Positions 1 through 5,868 of a DNA stretch of 6,430 nt are shown here, one piece after another. Source of the stretch: Actinomycetes bacterium. GTDB lineage: Bacteria > Actinomycetota > Actinomycetes > Actinomycetales > JAJYRW01. Position numbers and translations under genes: made by a program. The DNA lies in NCBI GenBank assembly GCA_021793895.1, contig JAJYRW010000083.1, positions 1 to 6,430 on the forward strand, in the 5' to 3' direction. Position 1 is the first letter of the stretch. Every line of letters starts with the position of its first letter. The notes below the pieces were generated by a model, which was not told the origin of the DNA, made no database searches, and saw only the letters and a program-made list of their open reading frames with translations.

Positions 1-836
1 GTCTCTTCGACTAGACCGCCCGGATCTGGATTTCGCACCAGTCCGTCCACTGCAACGTCCCCATTTTCATCGTGAAGAGTCGCTAAAAGGCGGGCGAGGG
101 CCGTAAGGGCGTCGGGTGCCGGCCCACCAAAGAGCCCGGAGTGGCCGGCCTGCTCTAAAGTCCGTACTTCCACGACCAAATCGACCAGCCCGCGCAGTGA
201 CGTTGTAAAGGCCGGTACCCCAACTGCAGCATTGATGGAGTCGGCGATTATTACCGCATCCGCGGCCAGGCGGTCTTCGTACTTATCCAAAAACGCACCC
301 ATGGATGGCGAACCAATTTCCTCTTCGCCCTCAATCAAGACTGTTACGCCAACGCCGGCGTCCAACTTGGAACCCAAAAAGACCCGCAGCGCCGCCAGGT
401 GGGCCACGACACCAGCTTTATCGTCAGCGGCACCGCGCCCATAAATGCGCCCATCGCGCTCAGTTGGGGTGAAAACCGGGGAATCCCACAGCGCCTCATC
501 GCCCGGAGGCTGGACATCATGGTGGGCATAAAGTAAGACGGTTGACCGACCCGCCTGCGCCGGGCGATGCGCAATAACTGCCGGTGCCCCGGGCGCACCA
601 TCGGGTTTATCGGCCCGCAGGATCTCCACTTGCGGCATGCCCACCTCCCGCAGCATTTCCGCAACGCGCTGGGCGCTTTCCATCACGTATTTTTGGTCAA
701 AAGCAGGATCTGATACCGACGGGATGCGCACGAGTTCTTCCAGGTCCGCCCGCATTTTTTCGTGTTGATTTTGGACGGCGTCTCGCACCTCCCGAACTAT
801 GTCGGCGGGGATATGGGGCGGGTTTTGTTCTGGCAT
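1..836 (-). CDS. M20 family dipeptidase (N-terminal 278 codons, truncated by window edge)
   Basis: Cytoplasmic zinc dipeptidase of the M20 family (carnosinase/ArgE/CPG2 type) that hydrolyses small peptides. All expected motifs in the visible part are present: YAHHDVQP at residues 103-110 (metal ligand H105, catalytic-site D107), YGRGAADDKAG at 132-142 (bridging D138), EGEEEIGS at 169-176 (general base E172, metal ligand E173), the later metal ligand in IIADS (D199), and AGHSGLFGG at 230-238, whose His (H232) contributes to the active site from the lid domain. The family is usually about 440-460 residues, so the C-terminal third with the last metal-binding His lies beyond base 1. The ATG at 836-834 is chosen because AAGGGTGA stands 5 bases upstream, a good Shine-Dalgarno site. 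The gene is divergent from the DUF3043 gene with 50 bp between them. The exact substrate cannot be read from the sequence. Confidence 0.93.
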   Translation of the reverse strand, partial: MPEQNPPHIPADIVREVRDAVQNQHEKMRADLEELVRIPSVSDPAFDQKYVMESAQRVAEMLREVGMPQVEILRADKPDGAPGAPAVIAHRPAQAGRSTVLLYAHHDVQPPGDEALWDSPVFTPTERDGRIYGRGAADDKAGVVAHLAALRVFLGSKLDAGVGVTVLIEGEEEIGSPSMGAFLDKYEDRLAADAVIIADSINAAVGVPAFTTSLRGLVDLVVEVRTLEQAGHSGLFGGPAPDALTALARLLATLHDENGDVAVDGLVRNPDPGGLVEE

Positions 837-873
837 AGGCGTCACCCTTATACGGTATCGCGCACCGGTGAAC

Positions 874-886
874 TACCCTTAATGCC
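874..886 (+). promoter_or_regulatory. Putative leaderless -10 box for the DUF3043 gene
   Basis: TACCCT at 874-879 fits the actinobacterial TAnnnT -10 consensus and ends 7 bases before the GTG at 887. No Shine-Dalgarno sequence lies at the normal distance, so transcription may begin at or next to the start codon. No recognisable -35 hexamer stands 15-19 bases upstream, which keeps the call tentative. Confidence 0.35.
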
Positions 887-1474
887 GTGTTCCGGAGAAA
901 GAAGTCGCAAGAAACGCCCCCCAAGCCCGAGGTTGAAGTCCGCCCAGGTTCCAAGGGCCGCCCCACACCAAAGCGCGCCGAAGCCGAAGCGCGTAATCGT
1001 CGCCCCCTGGTTCCTGACCGGTCAACTGCGCGCAAATCACAGCGGCAAGCCAACGCGAATTTGCGTGAAAAACAGCGCCAGGCGCTCATTAGCGGTGACG
1101 AAAAAGCCATGCCACCGCGCGATAGGGGGCCGGTGCGCCGCTGGGCCCGCGACTATGTCGATGCCCGCTGGAATATTGGGGAATTTTTCCTGCCGGTGGC
1201 GCTCGTGGTCGTTATTGCGGTGCTGTTTGTCGGCGATAATCCGCTGTTTGCGTTCTACACCATCATCGCGCTGTACGCGATCGTTTTGGTGTCGGTAATT
1301 GACGCAATCATCCTGGGCCGCTTTTTGAAAAAGGGGCTGCGCAGTCGCTTTGGCGAAGACAAGATTCCTTCCGGCACCGTGATGTATGGCGTTATGCGCG
1401 CTTTTCAAATTCGTCGCACGCGTTTGCCCAAACCTAAAGTTGGTCGCGGGGAGTATCCCAATCCGGAAAGGTGA
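887..1474 (+). CDS. DUF3043 family membrane protein
   Basis: A 195-residue protein of the actinobacterial DUF3043 family; its biochemical function is unknown. It begins with a long, highly charged, probably disordered and cytoplasmic stretch (residues 1-95) containing the family hallmark KGRPTPKRAEAEARNRRP at 23-40 and the segment MPPRDRGPVRRWARDYVDARWNIGEFFLP at about 75-103. Two hydrophobic helices follow (about 99-115 and 119-144), then a basic tail with RAFQIRRTRLPKPKVGRGEYP. This is the normal family order and length. The GTG at 887 gives MFRRKK, which matches the usual beginning of the family; an ATG at 882 is out of frame. There is no Shine-Dalgarno site, but a TAnnnT box 7 bases upstream suggests a leaderless message. 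The last five codons lie in the first unit of a small tandem repeat. The gene is divergent from the dipeptidase gene. Confidence 0.9.
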   Translation: MFRRKKSQETPPKPEVEVRPGSKGRPTPKRAEAEARNRRPLVPDRSTARKSQRQANANLREKQRQALISGDEKAMPPRDRGPVRRWARDYVDARWNIGEFFLPVALVVVIAVLFVGDNPLFAFYTIIALYAIVLVSVIDAIILGRFLKKGLRSRFGEDKIPSGTVMYGVMRAFQIRRTRLPKPKVGRGEYPNPER

Positions 1475-1531
1475 AGGAGATGCCGCAATCCGGAAACGAT
1501 GACCGGCATGCCTCAATCCGCAACGGTAACC
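1459..1531. repeat. Three decayed tandem units, about 27-28 bp each
   Basis: The core CAATCCGGAAA at 1459-1469 recurs exactly at 1486-1496 and in changed form (CAATCCGCAAC) at 1514-1524, giving periods of 27 and 28 bp. Units 1 and 2 also share TGA and ATGCC further along in the same order (TGA at 1472 and 1500, ATGCC at 1480 and 1508). Unit 1 contains the final codons and stop of the DUF3043 gene; units 2 and 3 are non-coding. It looks like an old local duplication. The copies also create a 6-bp inverted repeat, ATGCCG at 1480-1485 against CGGCAT at 1504-1509, but with an 18-base loop it would be a poor terminator. Confidence 0.6.
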
Positions 1532-1577
1532 AGTTCCCAATAATTTTTTGACCATGCGCCCGTGGTTTCATCCGGTT

Positions 1578-1589
1578 TAGAGTGGCGGC
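1578..1589 (+). promoter_or_regulatory. Putative leaderless -10 box for the aldo/keto reductase gene
   Basis: TAGAGT at 1578-1583 fits TAnnnT and ends 6 bases before the ATG at 1590, the same spacing as in front of pepA. Only a weak purine stretch is present for ribosome binding. No -35 hexamer is visible at 15-19 bases; TTGACC at 1548-1553 is 24 bases away, too far to pair with this box. Confidence 0.35.
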
Positions 1590-2612
1590 ATGGTTGCATC
1601 AGTCTTCTTAGGAAATAGTGGCCTGCGCGTAACAGAAATTGCCTACGGCAACTGGTTGACGCATGGCTCGCAAATCGAAAACGACACCGCTAAGGCGTGT
1701 GTGCACGCCGCTTTGGACGCGGGAATCACCACCTTCGACACTGCAGATACCTACGCTAACGGCGCGGCCGAAGAAGTGTTGGGTGATGCGCTTAAAGGAA
1801 CGCGGCGCGAATCGCTGGAGATTCTCACCAAGGTTTTTTGGCCCGCGGGCGGGTCGGGCCACAACGATGAGGGCCTATCGCGCAAGCACATTATGGAGTC
1901 CATCGACGCTTCACTGCGCCGGTTAAAAACTGACTATGTCGATGTGTTTCAAGCCCACCGGTATGACACCAAGACACCGCTGGCCGAAACCATGCAAGCG
2001 TTCGCTGACGTGGTGCGCCAGGGCAAGGCGCTGTATATCGGAGTAAGTGAGTGGACTTCCGATCAACTGCGCGCGGGCTTCGAATACGCCCAGGAGCTGG
2101 GTTTTCAACTTATTTCAAATCAGCCGCAGTATTCGATGCTGTATCGGGTGATTGAGGGCGAGGTAATTCCCACCTCGCAGGAGCTGGGAATCTCGCAAAT
2201 CGTGTTTTCGCCCATTGCGCAGGGTGTTTTGACCGGCAAGTATCTCCCGGGCAAGGCCGCACCTGCGGGATCTCGGGCCACCGACGAAAAGGGCGGGTCG
2301 GCTTTCATTCAGCGCATGATGCAAGATGACATCCTTGCCGCCGTCCAGGACTTAAAGCCGGTGGCTGAAGAGCTGGACTTGTCGCTGGCACAACTGGCTG
2401 TGGCGTGGGTGTTGCAAAATGAGAATGTGGCAACGGCCATCATTGGCGCCTCCCGCCCCGAGCAGGTGGCAGAAAACGTACAAGCCTCCGGTGTAGAAAT
2501 TCCGGCTGAACTTCGAGCCCGCATTGATGAGGTGCTCCAGGGTCTTTATCAAACAGACCCGCTGCTCACCGCAAAAAACGCTCCTACTCAGCGCGCTTTT
2601 GATCGAGAGTGA
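1590..2612 (+). CDS. Aldo/keto reductase, Kv-beta/YghZ-like
   Basis: A 340-residue cytoplasmic NADPH-dependent oxidoreductase with the (beta/alpha)8 fold, expected to reduce aldehydes or ketones; the physiological substrate is unknown. The catalytic tetrad is complete: D50 and Y55 in FDTADTYANG, K81 in ILTKVFWP, and H123 in VFQAHRYD. The run FQAHRYDTKTPLAETMQAFADVVRQGKALYIGVSEW resembles the potassium-channel beta-subunit/YghZ branch of the superfamily more than the AKR1 branch. Further cofactor-binding motifs are SPIAQGVLTGKY (207-218) and IIGASRPEQVAEN (284-296), the usual NADP-phosphate site. Length is normal, and the start gives VFLGNSGLRVTEIAYG, matching the common family N-terminus. The 3' end overlaps the end of the small minus-strand gene by 29 bases, tail to tail. 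It may be co-transcribed with the DUF3043 gene 115 bases upstream but has its own candidate -10 box. Confidence 0.93.
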   Translation: MVASVFLGNSGLRVTEIAYGNWLTHGSQIENDTAKACVHAALDAGITTFDTADTYANGAAEEVLGDALKGTRRESLEILTKVFWPAGGSGHNDEGLSRKHIMESIDASLRRLKTDYVDVFQAHRYDTKTPLAETMQAFADVVRQGKALYIGVSEWTSDQLRAGFEYAQELGFQLISNQPQYSMLYRVIEGEVIPTSQELGISQIVFSPIAQGVLTGKYLPGKAAPAGSRATDEKGGSAFIQRMMQDDILAAVQDLKPVAEELDLSLAQLAVAWVLQNENVATAIIGASRPEQVAENVQASGVEIPAELRARIDEVLQGLYQTDPLLTAKNAPTQRAFDRE

Positions 2613-2829
2613 TTACCTGCCCTACCGCCTGACCATGGCGAGTTAGTTGCGCAAAGGCGACAGACGCCGTCCCCAATCGGTTTAGATTTTCGCCCAGCCA
2701 ACCCTGAGCGTCCAGGCGGCTGGCAAAAGATGGTGATTCGTGGCCGGCATCGGGGCTAAAGGTCCAGGCCCAGGGGCCGGTGGCGGGCGGCAGTGGATGG
2801 CCGTAAAAAGTCGCTGGTGATTTTTGCAC
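2584..2829 (-). CDS. Small conserved-looking hypothetical protein downstream of pyrD
   Basis: An 81-residue protein starting at GTG 2829, eight bases after the pyrD stop, so probably in one operon with pyrD and translated by coupling. The sequence is protein-like: TFYGHPLPPATGPWAWTFSPDAG near the N-terminus, then SFASRLDAQGWLGENLNRL, then VAFAQLTRHGQAVGQVITL. The pattern F-x-S/T-x-x-D-A-x-x-W-L-G-E followed by a short beta-rich end resembles small uncharacterised actinobacterial proteins I recall (FxTQxDAExWLGExWxxLLxxGVxxVTLL), but I cannot confirm that here. No function can be assigned. A longer version from TTG 2877 has GAGGG 6 bases upstream but would read 40 bases into pyrD in another frame; the extra residues (GRQNQPRNRSRLVFS) look like a shadow of pyrD. 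The end lies antisense inside the aldo/keto reductase gene. Confidence 0.6.
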   Translation of the reverse strand: MQKSPATFYGHPLPPATGPWAWTFSPDAGHESPSFASRLDAQGWLGENLNRLGTASVAFAQLTRHGQAVGQVITLDQKRAE

Positions 2830-2837
2830 GGAGAAAA

Positions 2838-3848
2838 CTAATCTGCTGCGATTTCGCGGTTGATTTTGGCGGCCCAAAACGGGCCCTCATAGATCAGGCC
2901 GCTGTAGCCCTGTAAGAGGTCAGCTCCGGCGGCCAGGTAGGCCCGTGCGTCGGCGGCTGTTGAAATTCCGCCCACGCCGATGATCGTGCGCTGGGGATCC
3001 AATGTGGCTCGCAAAAGCTGCACGACCGCGAGTCCCCGATCCAATAGCGGGGGCCCGGAAAGGCCGCCCACGCCGTGGTCATGGTCAATTGTGGTGTTGA
3101 CCGCTACTACCCCGGCGATATTGAGTTCGTTGACGAGTTCGGCGATTTGCGTGATATCCGCATCGGCTAAATCTGGGGCTATTTTCACCAGCAATGGAAC
3201 TTCGCGCTTGGCGCTCTTATTGGCTGCGGCGCCAACGGCCAATAGCAACGGGCGCAGTGTCTCCACGGCCTGCAGCGAACGCAGCCCCGGCGTATTTGGG
3301 GAAGAGACGTTCACCACCAGGTAATCGGCGTATCGCGCTAAGAGTCGGGCCGAAATCACATAGTCGGCAATTGCTTCCGATTCGGGCACAATTTTTGTTT
3401 TGCCAATATTTACCCCGATAACCAAGTCGCGACCAACCCCGGTGGAGCGCAGGCGTCGCAGCCGCACGGCGGCAGCGGCCGCTCCCCCATTGTTAAAGCC
3501 CATTCGATTGATCAAAGCGCGCTGATCAATGCGGCGCCACAGGCGCGGCTTGTCATTACCGGGCTGCGGGTGGGCCGTGATTGTGCCCACTTCGACAAAC
3601 CCAAAACCGAGCATCGCCAAACCGCGGGCGGCGGCCGCATCCTTATCGAAACCGGCGGCCAGCCCGAAACGGGATGGGAACTCGATCCCCATGGCCTGCA
3701 CCGCAGCCGAAGCCGGAGGGGCAGTTTGCGCCGCGATTACGGAGCGCAGGCGTGAGGCGCCCACGGCTCGAATGAGATCGAAGGCCAAGCGGTGGGCCAG
3801 TTCGGGGTCCATGTGGGCGAAAACGTGACGGAAAAGCAAGTGATACAC
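2838..3848 (-). CDS. pyrD: Dihydroorotate dehydrogenase (quinone), class 2
   Basis: Oxidises dihydroorotate to orotate in the fourth step of UMP synthesis, passing electrons through FMN to menaquinone at the membrane. Residues below are numbered from the GTG at 3848 (336 aa). The N-terminal helices (about 1-30, MYHLLFRHVFAHMDPELAHRL) are the quinone-tunnel domain that marks class 2. FMN and substrate motifs follow in order: GLAAGFDKD (62-70), GTITAHPQPGN (88-98), NRMGFNN (114-120), GVNIGKTK (145-152), VNVSSPNTPGLR (179-190) with the class 2 catalytic Ser183, VKIAPDL with K222, NTT at 251-253, GVGGIS (291-296) and QGYSGLIYEGP (313-323). An in-frame ATG at 3911 would add 21 residues unlike the family and would run across the pepA promoter; GTG 3848 gives the usual MYxLLFR beginning. 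There is no Shine-Dalgarno site. Confidence 0.95.
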   Translation of the reverse strand: MYHLLFRHVFAHMDPELAHRLAFDLIRAVGASRLRSVIAAQTAPPASAAVQAMGIEFPSRFGLAAGFDKDAAAARGLAMLGFGFVEVGTITAHPQPGNDKPRLWRRIDQRALINRMGFNNGGAAAAAVRLRRLRSTGVGRDLVIGVNIGKTKIVPESEAIADYVISARLLARYADYLVVNVSSPNTPGLRSLQAVETLRPLLLAVGAAANKSAKREVPLLVKIAPDLADADITQIAELVNELNIAGVVAVNTTIDHDHGVGGLSGPPLLDRGLAVVQLLRATLDPQRTIIGVGGISTAADARAYLAAGADLLQGYSGLIYEGPFWAAKINREIAAD

Positions 3849-3861
3849 AACCAAAGACACT

Positions 3862-3890
3862 ACTGTAAATACGACCGTTACTTTGGTCCG
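3862..3890 (-). promoter_or_regulatory. Putative pyrD promoter
   Basis: On the minus strand TACAGT (3867-3862) fits the TAnnnT -10 form, with CGGACC (3890-3885), a weak three-of-six match to TTGACA, 17 bases upstream. The expected transcription start lies only a few bases before the GTG at 3848, so the leader would be very short or absent. A TTG seven bases after the box, in frame two codons upstream, is a possible alternative start. Confidence 0.3.
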
Positions 3891-3917
3891 ATCGTCCTGC
3901 CCAGTTAGCATGAACTT
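3883..3917 (+). promoter_or_regulatory. Putative leaderless pepA promoter
   Basis: TTGGTC at 3883-3888, a 17-base spacer, TAGCAT at 3906-3911, then six bases to the GTG at 3918. Spacing and hexamers suit a housekeeping sigma factor, with transcription starting at or beside the start codon. No Shine-Dalgarno sequence is present, which agrees with a leaderless message. The -35 hexamer overlaps the one proposed for divergent pyrD. Confidence 0.5.
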
Positions 3918-5399
3918 GTGGCTGAACTAACTCTAACTGGAAAGAACCCCGCCGAGCTGCGCGTCGACGCCCTTGTTGTCGGGGTTATAAAGACAGACGA
4001 TTCCGCACAGATTGCGGGTGAAAACCTGCCGCGTGCGGTCACGAAGTCGCTCGACGGGCAACTTAAAGGGCTGGGTGTAACCGGCGAAGCCGATAATGTT
4101 GTGCGCGTACCCGCCGGCGATGACATCAGTGCCTCGGTCCTCATTCTGACCGGCCTGGGCGCACAAGAGGATTCCCAGAAGGCTGAGAATCTGCGCCGGG
4201 CAGTTGGAGCGGCGCTTTTGAGCGCAGATGGGTTCGCCAAGGTCGGCGTCGCCGTGCCGGTGGACTCCGCTCCTGGTGCCGGCGCCGTGGCCGAGGGCGC
4301 ACTCATGGGTGCTTACCGGTATGACACCTACCGGGCCAAAGATGAGAAAAACCCCAAGATCTCCCCACAAAAAATTGAATTCGCGGTGGCGTCCACTCGC
4401 GATAAGGAAGTGCGGGCAGCCGTTGACCGGGCGCGAGTTATTGCCGATTCTGTGGCTGGCACGCGCGACCTCATTAACACCGCCCCTAATGATTTGCCGC
4501 CAGCTGTATTCGCCGAACGGGCTAAGGAAGCCGTTAAGGGCACGGGCCTGAAGATTGAGGTCTTAGACGAAAAGGCGCTGGCTGCCGATGGGTACGGCGG
4601 CATCATGGGCGTCGGCCAGGGCTCTGCACGTCCGCCGCGCCTGGTGAAGATCACCTGGACTCCTTCCAAGAAGGCCCGGCACGTTGCCCTAGTTGGAAAG
4701 GGCATCACGTTCGACTCCGGCGGCTTGTCAATTAAGCCGGCGCAGGGCATGGAAACGATGAAGTCGGATATGTCCGGAGCGGCGGCGGTGCTGCACACCA
4801 TGGTTGCTGCAGCCGAACTTAATGCGCCCGTACGCATCACGGCCTGGCTCGCCCTGGCTGAAAATATGCCCTCCGGAACCGCGCAGCGCCCCAGCGATGT
4901 ACTGACCGTCTACGGCGGGAAGACCGTTGAAGTTTTGAACACGGACGCCGAAGGACGCCTGGTGATGGCCGATGCGCTCGTTGCTGCGCGCGAAGACGGC
5001 GCTGACGTAATCATTGACATCGCCACGCTAACCGGTGCCCAGATGGTGGCGCTGGGCACTCGCGTTGCCGGTGTCATGGGTAGTGACGAAGTGCGCGATG
5101 AAGTCGTCGAATGCGCCGATCGGGCCGGGGAACTGGCCTGGTCGATGCCGCTGCCCGAAGAGTTGCGCGAAAGTCTGAAATCCAAGGTGGCCGATATCGC
5201 CAATATCGGTGAGCGCTGGGGCGGAATGCTTTCAGCGGGCGTATTCCTCCAGGAATTTGTTGAAGACACCCCGTGGGCGCACATTGATATCGCTGGTCCG
5301 TCATTTAATGACGGCGGCAAGTGGGGCTACACGCCAGTCGGTGGCACCGGATATGGCGTGCGCACGCTGGTTCATTTTTTGGAAAACGCGAATAAGTAA
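3918..5399 (+). CDS. pepA: Leucyl aminopeptidase, M17 family
   Basis: A cytoplasmic two-zinc (or manganese) aminopeptidase, normally a hexamer, that removes N-terminal residues such as leucine from peptides. At 493 residues it has normal length. The less conserved N-terminal domain covers about 1-165; the catalytic domain follows. All key residues line up with E. coli PepA at a constant offset of nine: K261 and D266 in VGKGITFDSGG, K273 in SIKP, D284 in MKSDMSG, and D343, E345 and R347 in the M17 signature NTDAEGRL (341-348). The C-terminal WAHIDIAGPSFNDGGKWGYTPVGGTGYGVRTL is also typical. Some M17 enzymes have DNA-binding roles in other bacteria; nothing here tests that. The GTG at 3918 is supported by the -10 box six bases upstream. 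The gene is divergent from pyrD and convergent with the 117-aa gene, with a hairpin between the two. Confidence 0.96.
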   Translation: MAELTLTGKNPAELRVDALVVGVIKTDDSAQIAGENLPRAVTKSLDGQLKGLGVTGEADNVVRVPAGDDISASVLILTGLGAQEDSQKAENLRRAVGAALLSADGFAKVGVAVPVDSAPGAGAVAEGALMGAYRYDTYRAKDEKNPKISPQKIEFAVASTRDKEVRAAVDRARVIADSVAGTRDLINTAPNDLPPAVFAERAKEAVKGTGLKIEVLDEKALAADGYGGIMGVGQGSARPPRLVKITWTPSKKARHVALVGKGITFDSGGLSIKPAQGMETMKSDMSGAAAVLHTMVAAAELNAPVRITAWLALAENMPSGTAQRPSDVLTVYGGKTVEVLNTDAEGRLVMADALVAAREDGADVIIDIATLTGAQMVALGTRVAGVMGSDEVRDEVVECADRAGELAWSMPLPEELRESLKSKVADIANIGERWGGMLSAGVFLQEFVEDTPWAHIDIAGPSFNDGGKWGYTPVGGTGYGVRTLVHFLENANK

Positions 5400-5439
5400 C
5401 TCGCTGTAATTGCCGCCGGTTTACTCCGGTGCGTTTATT

Positions 5440-5479
5440 ACCGCCGGCTCCGCCACCGCACATGGGTGGGGCCGGCGGT
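5440..5479. terminator. Bidirectional hairpin between pepA and the convergent 117-aa gene
   Basis: ACCGCCGGC (5440-5448) pairs perfectly with GCCGGCGGT (5471-5479), and an inner stem CCACC (5453-5457) with GGTGG (5465-5469) closes a seven-base loop. The structure starts 40 bases after the pepA stop and one base after the stop of the minus-strand gene, where a shared terminator is expected. The flanks are not true U-tracts: TACTTATT follows on the plus strand and TAAACGC on the minus, so its strength is uncertain. A second CCGG/CCGG mini-hairpin stands at 5415-5428. Confidence 0.6.
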
Positions 5480-5480
5480 G

Positions 5481-5834
5481 CTACTTATTGCCTTCTTGCC
5501 ACTGCGCGCGCTTTTTGCTGTTCCATTCGCGCATCCGGTTGGGGTAGCCCACTTGATTCACGTCGTAGACGGGAATGTCGAGTTCGCGCGCCAATTTCCA
5601 TCCCTCTTCTTGAGAGGGAACCCGCCGGCGTGTCCACTCACCCGTGTTTGCGATAAGAACCAGTGTCGGGGAAGTCACGTGGGTCGGAGGCTCAACAAAA
5701 GCCTCAACGCCGATGCGCGTCTCTATGAAGCGCGCGAAATGATCGCGCGTATCGGCCCGCGCGTCCGATGCACTTTTCTTGCGCTGTGTGCCCTTCGCTG
5801 GGGCGCGCAACTTGCGTTTCTTCCAAAACCTCAC
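5481..5834 (-). CDS. Conserved actinobacterial hypothetical protein (117 aa)
   Basis: A 117-residue soluble protein of unknown function. The N-terminus (1-30) is strongly basic (RFWKKRKLR, QRKK) and probably disordered. A compact core follows: HFARFIETRIGVEAFVEPPTHVTSPTLVLIANTGEWTRRRVPSQEEGWKLARELDIPVYDVNQVGYPNRMREWN, at about 32-105. I recall similar small proteins in many Actinobacteria, sometimes labelled oxidoreductase without clear support; no dinucleotide-binding motif or cysteine is visible here, so I do not adopt that name. The mix of a basic tail and a small alpha/beta core would allow nucleic-acid binding, but that is only a guess. The GTG at 5834 has no good Shine-Dalgarno site; TAGGCT seven bases upstream suggests a leaderless message. 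The gene ends beside the hairpin shared with pepA and is divergent from lpdA. Confidence 0.8.
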   Translation of the reverse strand: MRFWKKRKLRAPAKGTQRKKSASDARADTRDHFARFIETRIGVEAFVEPPTHVTSPTLVLIANTGEWTRRRVPSQEEGWKLARELDIPVYDVNQVGYPNRMREWNSKKRAQWQEGNK

Positions 5835-5847
5835 AAGTAAAAGCCTA
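5835..5847 (-). promoter_or_regulatory. Putative leaderless -10 box for the 117-aa gene
   Basis: On the minus strand TAGGCT (5847-5842) fits TAnnnT and ends seven bases before the GTG at 5834. No convincing -35 hexamer is seen at 15-19 bases. The expected -35 region (about 5865-5870) overlaps the palindrome at 5858-5868. Confidence 0.35.
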
Positions 5848-5857
5848 CGTGGTGAGC

Positions 5858-5868
5858 ATCACGGTGAT
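5858..5868. promoter_or_regulatory. Palindrome in the lpdA upstream region, possible operator
   Basis: ATCAC-G-GTGAT is a perfect 5+1+5 inverted repeat and is directly joined to a second palindrome, ATCCGGAT at 5867-5874. They lie in the 120-base gap between the divergent 117-aa gene and lpdA, over the expected -35 region of the former. A transcription factor site is plausible, but no known regulator consensus is recognised and short palindromes do arise by chance. Confidence 0.25.

Noticed and set aside
762..1298. A 178-codon plus-strand frame overlapping the DUF3043 gene.
   Set aside because: It lies in another frame of a clearly recognised gene and of the divergent dipeptidase start; the product is low-complexity arginine/proline-rich and matches no family.
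1480..1551. A 23-codon reading frame beginning at ATG 1480 right behind AAGGAG, as a small gene between DUF3043 and the aldo/keto reductase.
   Set aside because: AAGGAG (1474-1479) touches the ATG with no spacer, which does not allow normal initiation, and the frame lies wholly in decayed tandem-repeat sequence.
1541..1553. T-run TAATTTTTTG as an intrinsic terminator of the DUF3043 gene.
   Set aside because: No GC-rich stem directly precedes the T-run; the nearest inverted repeat ends 35 bases earlier and has only six pairs with an 18-base loop.
1037..1555. A 172-codon minus-strand frame antisense to DUF3043.
   Set aside because: Antisense shadow of the DUF3043 gene in GC-rich DNA; no motif, no ribosome binding site.
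4328..4840. A 170-codon minus-strand frame inside pepA.
   Set aside because: Antisense shadow across the conserved catalytic core of PepA, composed mainly of Ser, Ala, Thr and Arg as expected from complementing coding DNA.
5466..5840. A 124-codon plus-strand frame after pepA.
   Set aside because: It starts inside the terminator hairpin and is antisense to the 117-aa gene, whose protein is far more plausible.
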